From: Micrococcales bacterium
GTDB taxonomy: Bacteria > Actinomycetota > Actinomycetes > Actinomycetales > Dermatophilaceae
Assembly: GCA_003157445.1 (NCBI GenBank)
Contig: PMJN01000376.1
Coordinates: forward strand, 513 to 6,061
Direction: 5' to 3'
DNA: 5,549 nt
Part shown: in pieces, positions 5,040 through 5,549 of the stretch
How the letters are laid out: the number at the start of each line of letters is the position of its first letter
How positions within the stretch are numbered: the first letter of the stretch is position 1
Made by a program: the position numbers and the translations under genes
The notes under the pieces: model-generated
What the model saw: the letters and a program-made list of their open reading frames with translations, nothing else
Databases searched by the model: none
What the model was told of the DNA's origin: nothing

Positions 5040-5549
5040 CTATCGGGTTTTGAAACCCGCGGTGAATGCTTCGAGGAGATTGCGGCCTTGATCCCATTGG
5101 CCGAGGTCGCTGGCGCTGTTGATATGTCCGAGGGGCCCTGCGACGATGAAGGATGCTCCCCAGATGATCGAGAGATCTTTCGAGGTCGATCGGGTTCCGT
5201 ATGCATCGTTTGAGGACGCGATGACGAGTGTCGGGACGGGCATGGGCGCAAGGGCCGTGGAGAACGACGAGGCGGCGGAAGGGAAGGTCACCCCGGCGCG
5301 GTCTGGGGGTGCGACCAGGAAGGCTCCTAGAGCTGCCGGTGAGGTAGTGCGGGTGAGCCACGATGTCACCGCAAGACATCCGAGGCTGTGTGCGACCAGG
5401 ATGCTCTGCGCGGAGGACTTCTTGGCGATCGTGGCCAGCCAGTTGGTCTGGTCCGGCGCGTCCCACGAAGCCGGTTCAATTCGATCCGCAGCGGGTCCGA
5501 GTTCCCTCTCCCAGTGGGACTGCCAATGCTCGTCGTCGGAACCGCCAAT
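5040..5549 (-). CDS. RBBP9/YdeN-type alpha/beta serine hydrolase, N-terminus cut by window edge
   Basis: The 169 visible residues cover almost the whole alpha/beta hydrolase of the Ser_hydrolase (RBBP9/YdeN) family, which is about 180 residues; roughly ten N-terminal residues lie beyond 5549. Seen features: the opening IGGSDDEHWQSHWE, which matches the family's GGSGPDHWQ motif; WDAPDQTNW; the nucleophile elbow AHSLGC (Ser55 of the visible part); LVAPPD; the acid in IASSNDAYG (Asp115); and the histidine in GPLGHINSASDLGQW (His142). The triad is complete, so the enzyme should be active on an ester or related substrate that cannot be named. Stop TAG at 5040. A shorter frame beginning at the GTG at 5369 would lack the nucleophile and is not the real start. 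It is followed on the same strand by the ANTAR gene, 259 bases downstream, so shared transcription is uncertain. Confidence 0.93.
   Translation of the reverse strand: MGGSDDEHWQSHWERELGPAADRIEPASWDAPDQTNWLATIAKKSSAQSILVAHSLGCLAVTSWLTRTTSPAALGAFLVAPPDRAGVTFPSAASSFSTALAPMPVPTLVIASSNDAYGTRSTSKDLSIIWGASFIVAGPLGHINSASDLGQWDQGRNLLEAFTAGFKTR
5044..5059 (-). repeat. Palindromic hairpin across the hydrolase 3' end
   Basis: CGGGTTT-TG-AAACCCG is a 16-base inverted repeat encoding the last residues of the hydrolase and ending one base before the stop codon. As RNA it would form a 6-bp stem with a 4-base loop. Together with the hairpin at 5018-5037 it makes two hairpins in tandem at the gene end. Confidence 0.6.

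Noticed and set aside
4864..5466. 200-codon minus-strand frame over the hydrolase
   Set aside because: It is the longest frame there, but the neighbouring frame carries the complete catalytic triad and family motifs of RBBP9/YdeN; this one is Arg-rich and motif-free.

Overview
This is a GC-rich bacterial window with GTG starts, GC-ending codons and a set of gene families (ANTAR domain, STAS plus RsbW-type ATPase) typical of high-GC Gram-positive bacteria. An actinobacterium is therefore the best guess; no ribosomal RNA or other marker is present to go further. There is no CRISPR array, tRNA or insertion sequence.

Layout: six genes are supported, five on the minus strand and one on the plus strand. 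At the left edge (1-861, minus) is a nearly complete ABC transporter ATPase of the BcrA/DrrA drug-efflux type, whose membrane partner would lie beyond position 1. It has a promoter-like TTGACA element and a small palindrome (GTGAGCACTCAC) in front of it. After a gene-free gap of about 270 bases comes a LysR-type regulator (1169-2089, minus), divergent from an EamA-family amino-acid/metabolite exporter (2163-3221, plus). The 73-base divergent spacer holds a perfect T-N11-A LysR box at 2098-2110 and a -10 element that would give the regulator a leaderless transcript. This is the classic arrangement of an exporter and its LysR regulator.

The right half runs leftward. A partial RBBP9/YdeN-type serine hydrolase (5040-5549) is followed by hairpins, then a 60-residue ANTAR-only protein (4598-4780), a leader of nearly 300 bases, and a STAS plus HATPase fusion protein (3473-4300). 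The ANTAR/STAS-HATPase pair is the least ordinary part. The ANTAR protein is a bare RNA-binding antiterminator domain without a sensor. The STAS domain lacks the usual phosphorylated serine, and the ATPase domain has lost the Glu and Asn of its N-box. It looks like a degenerate partner-switching regulator coupled to an RNA-binding domain. A perfect 13-base-pair inverted repeat with a six-base loop lies inside the ANTAR coding sequence.

Intergenic stretches contain several perfect short hairpins, at 1017-1034, 3248-3291, 3413-3431, 3450-3469, 5018-5037 and 5044-5059. They probably act as terminators or RNA processing signals, but none has a strong U-tract.
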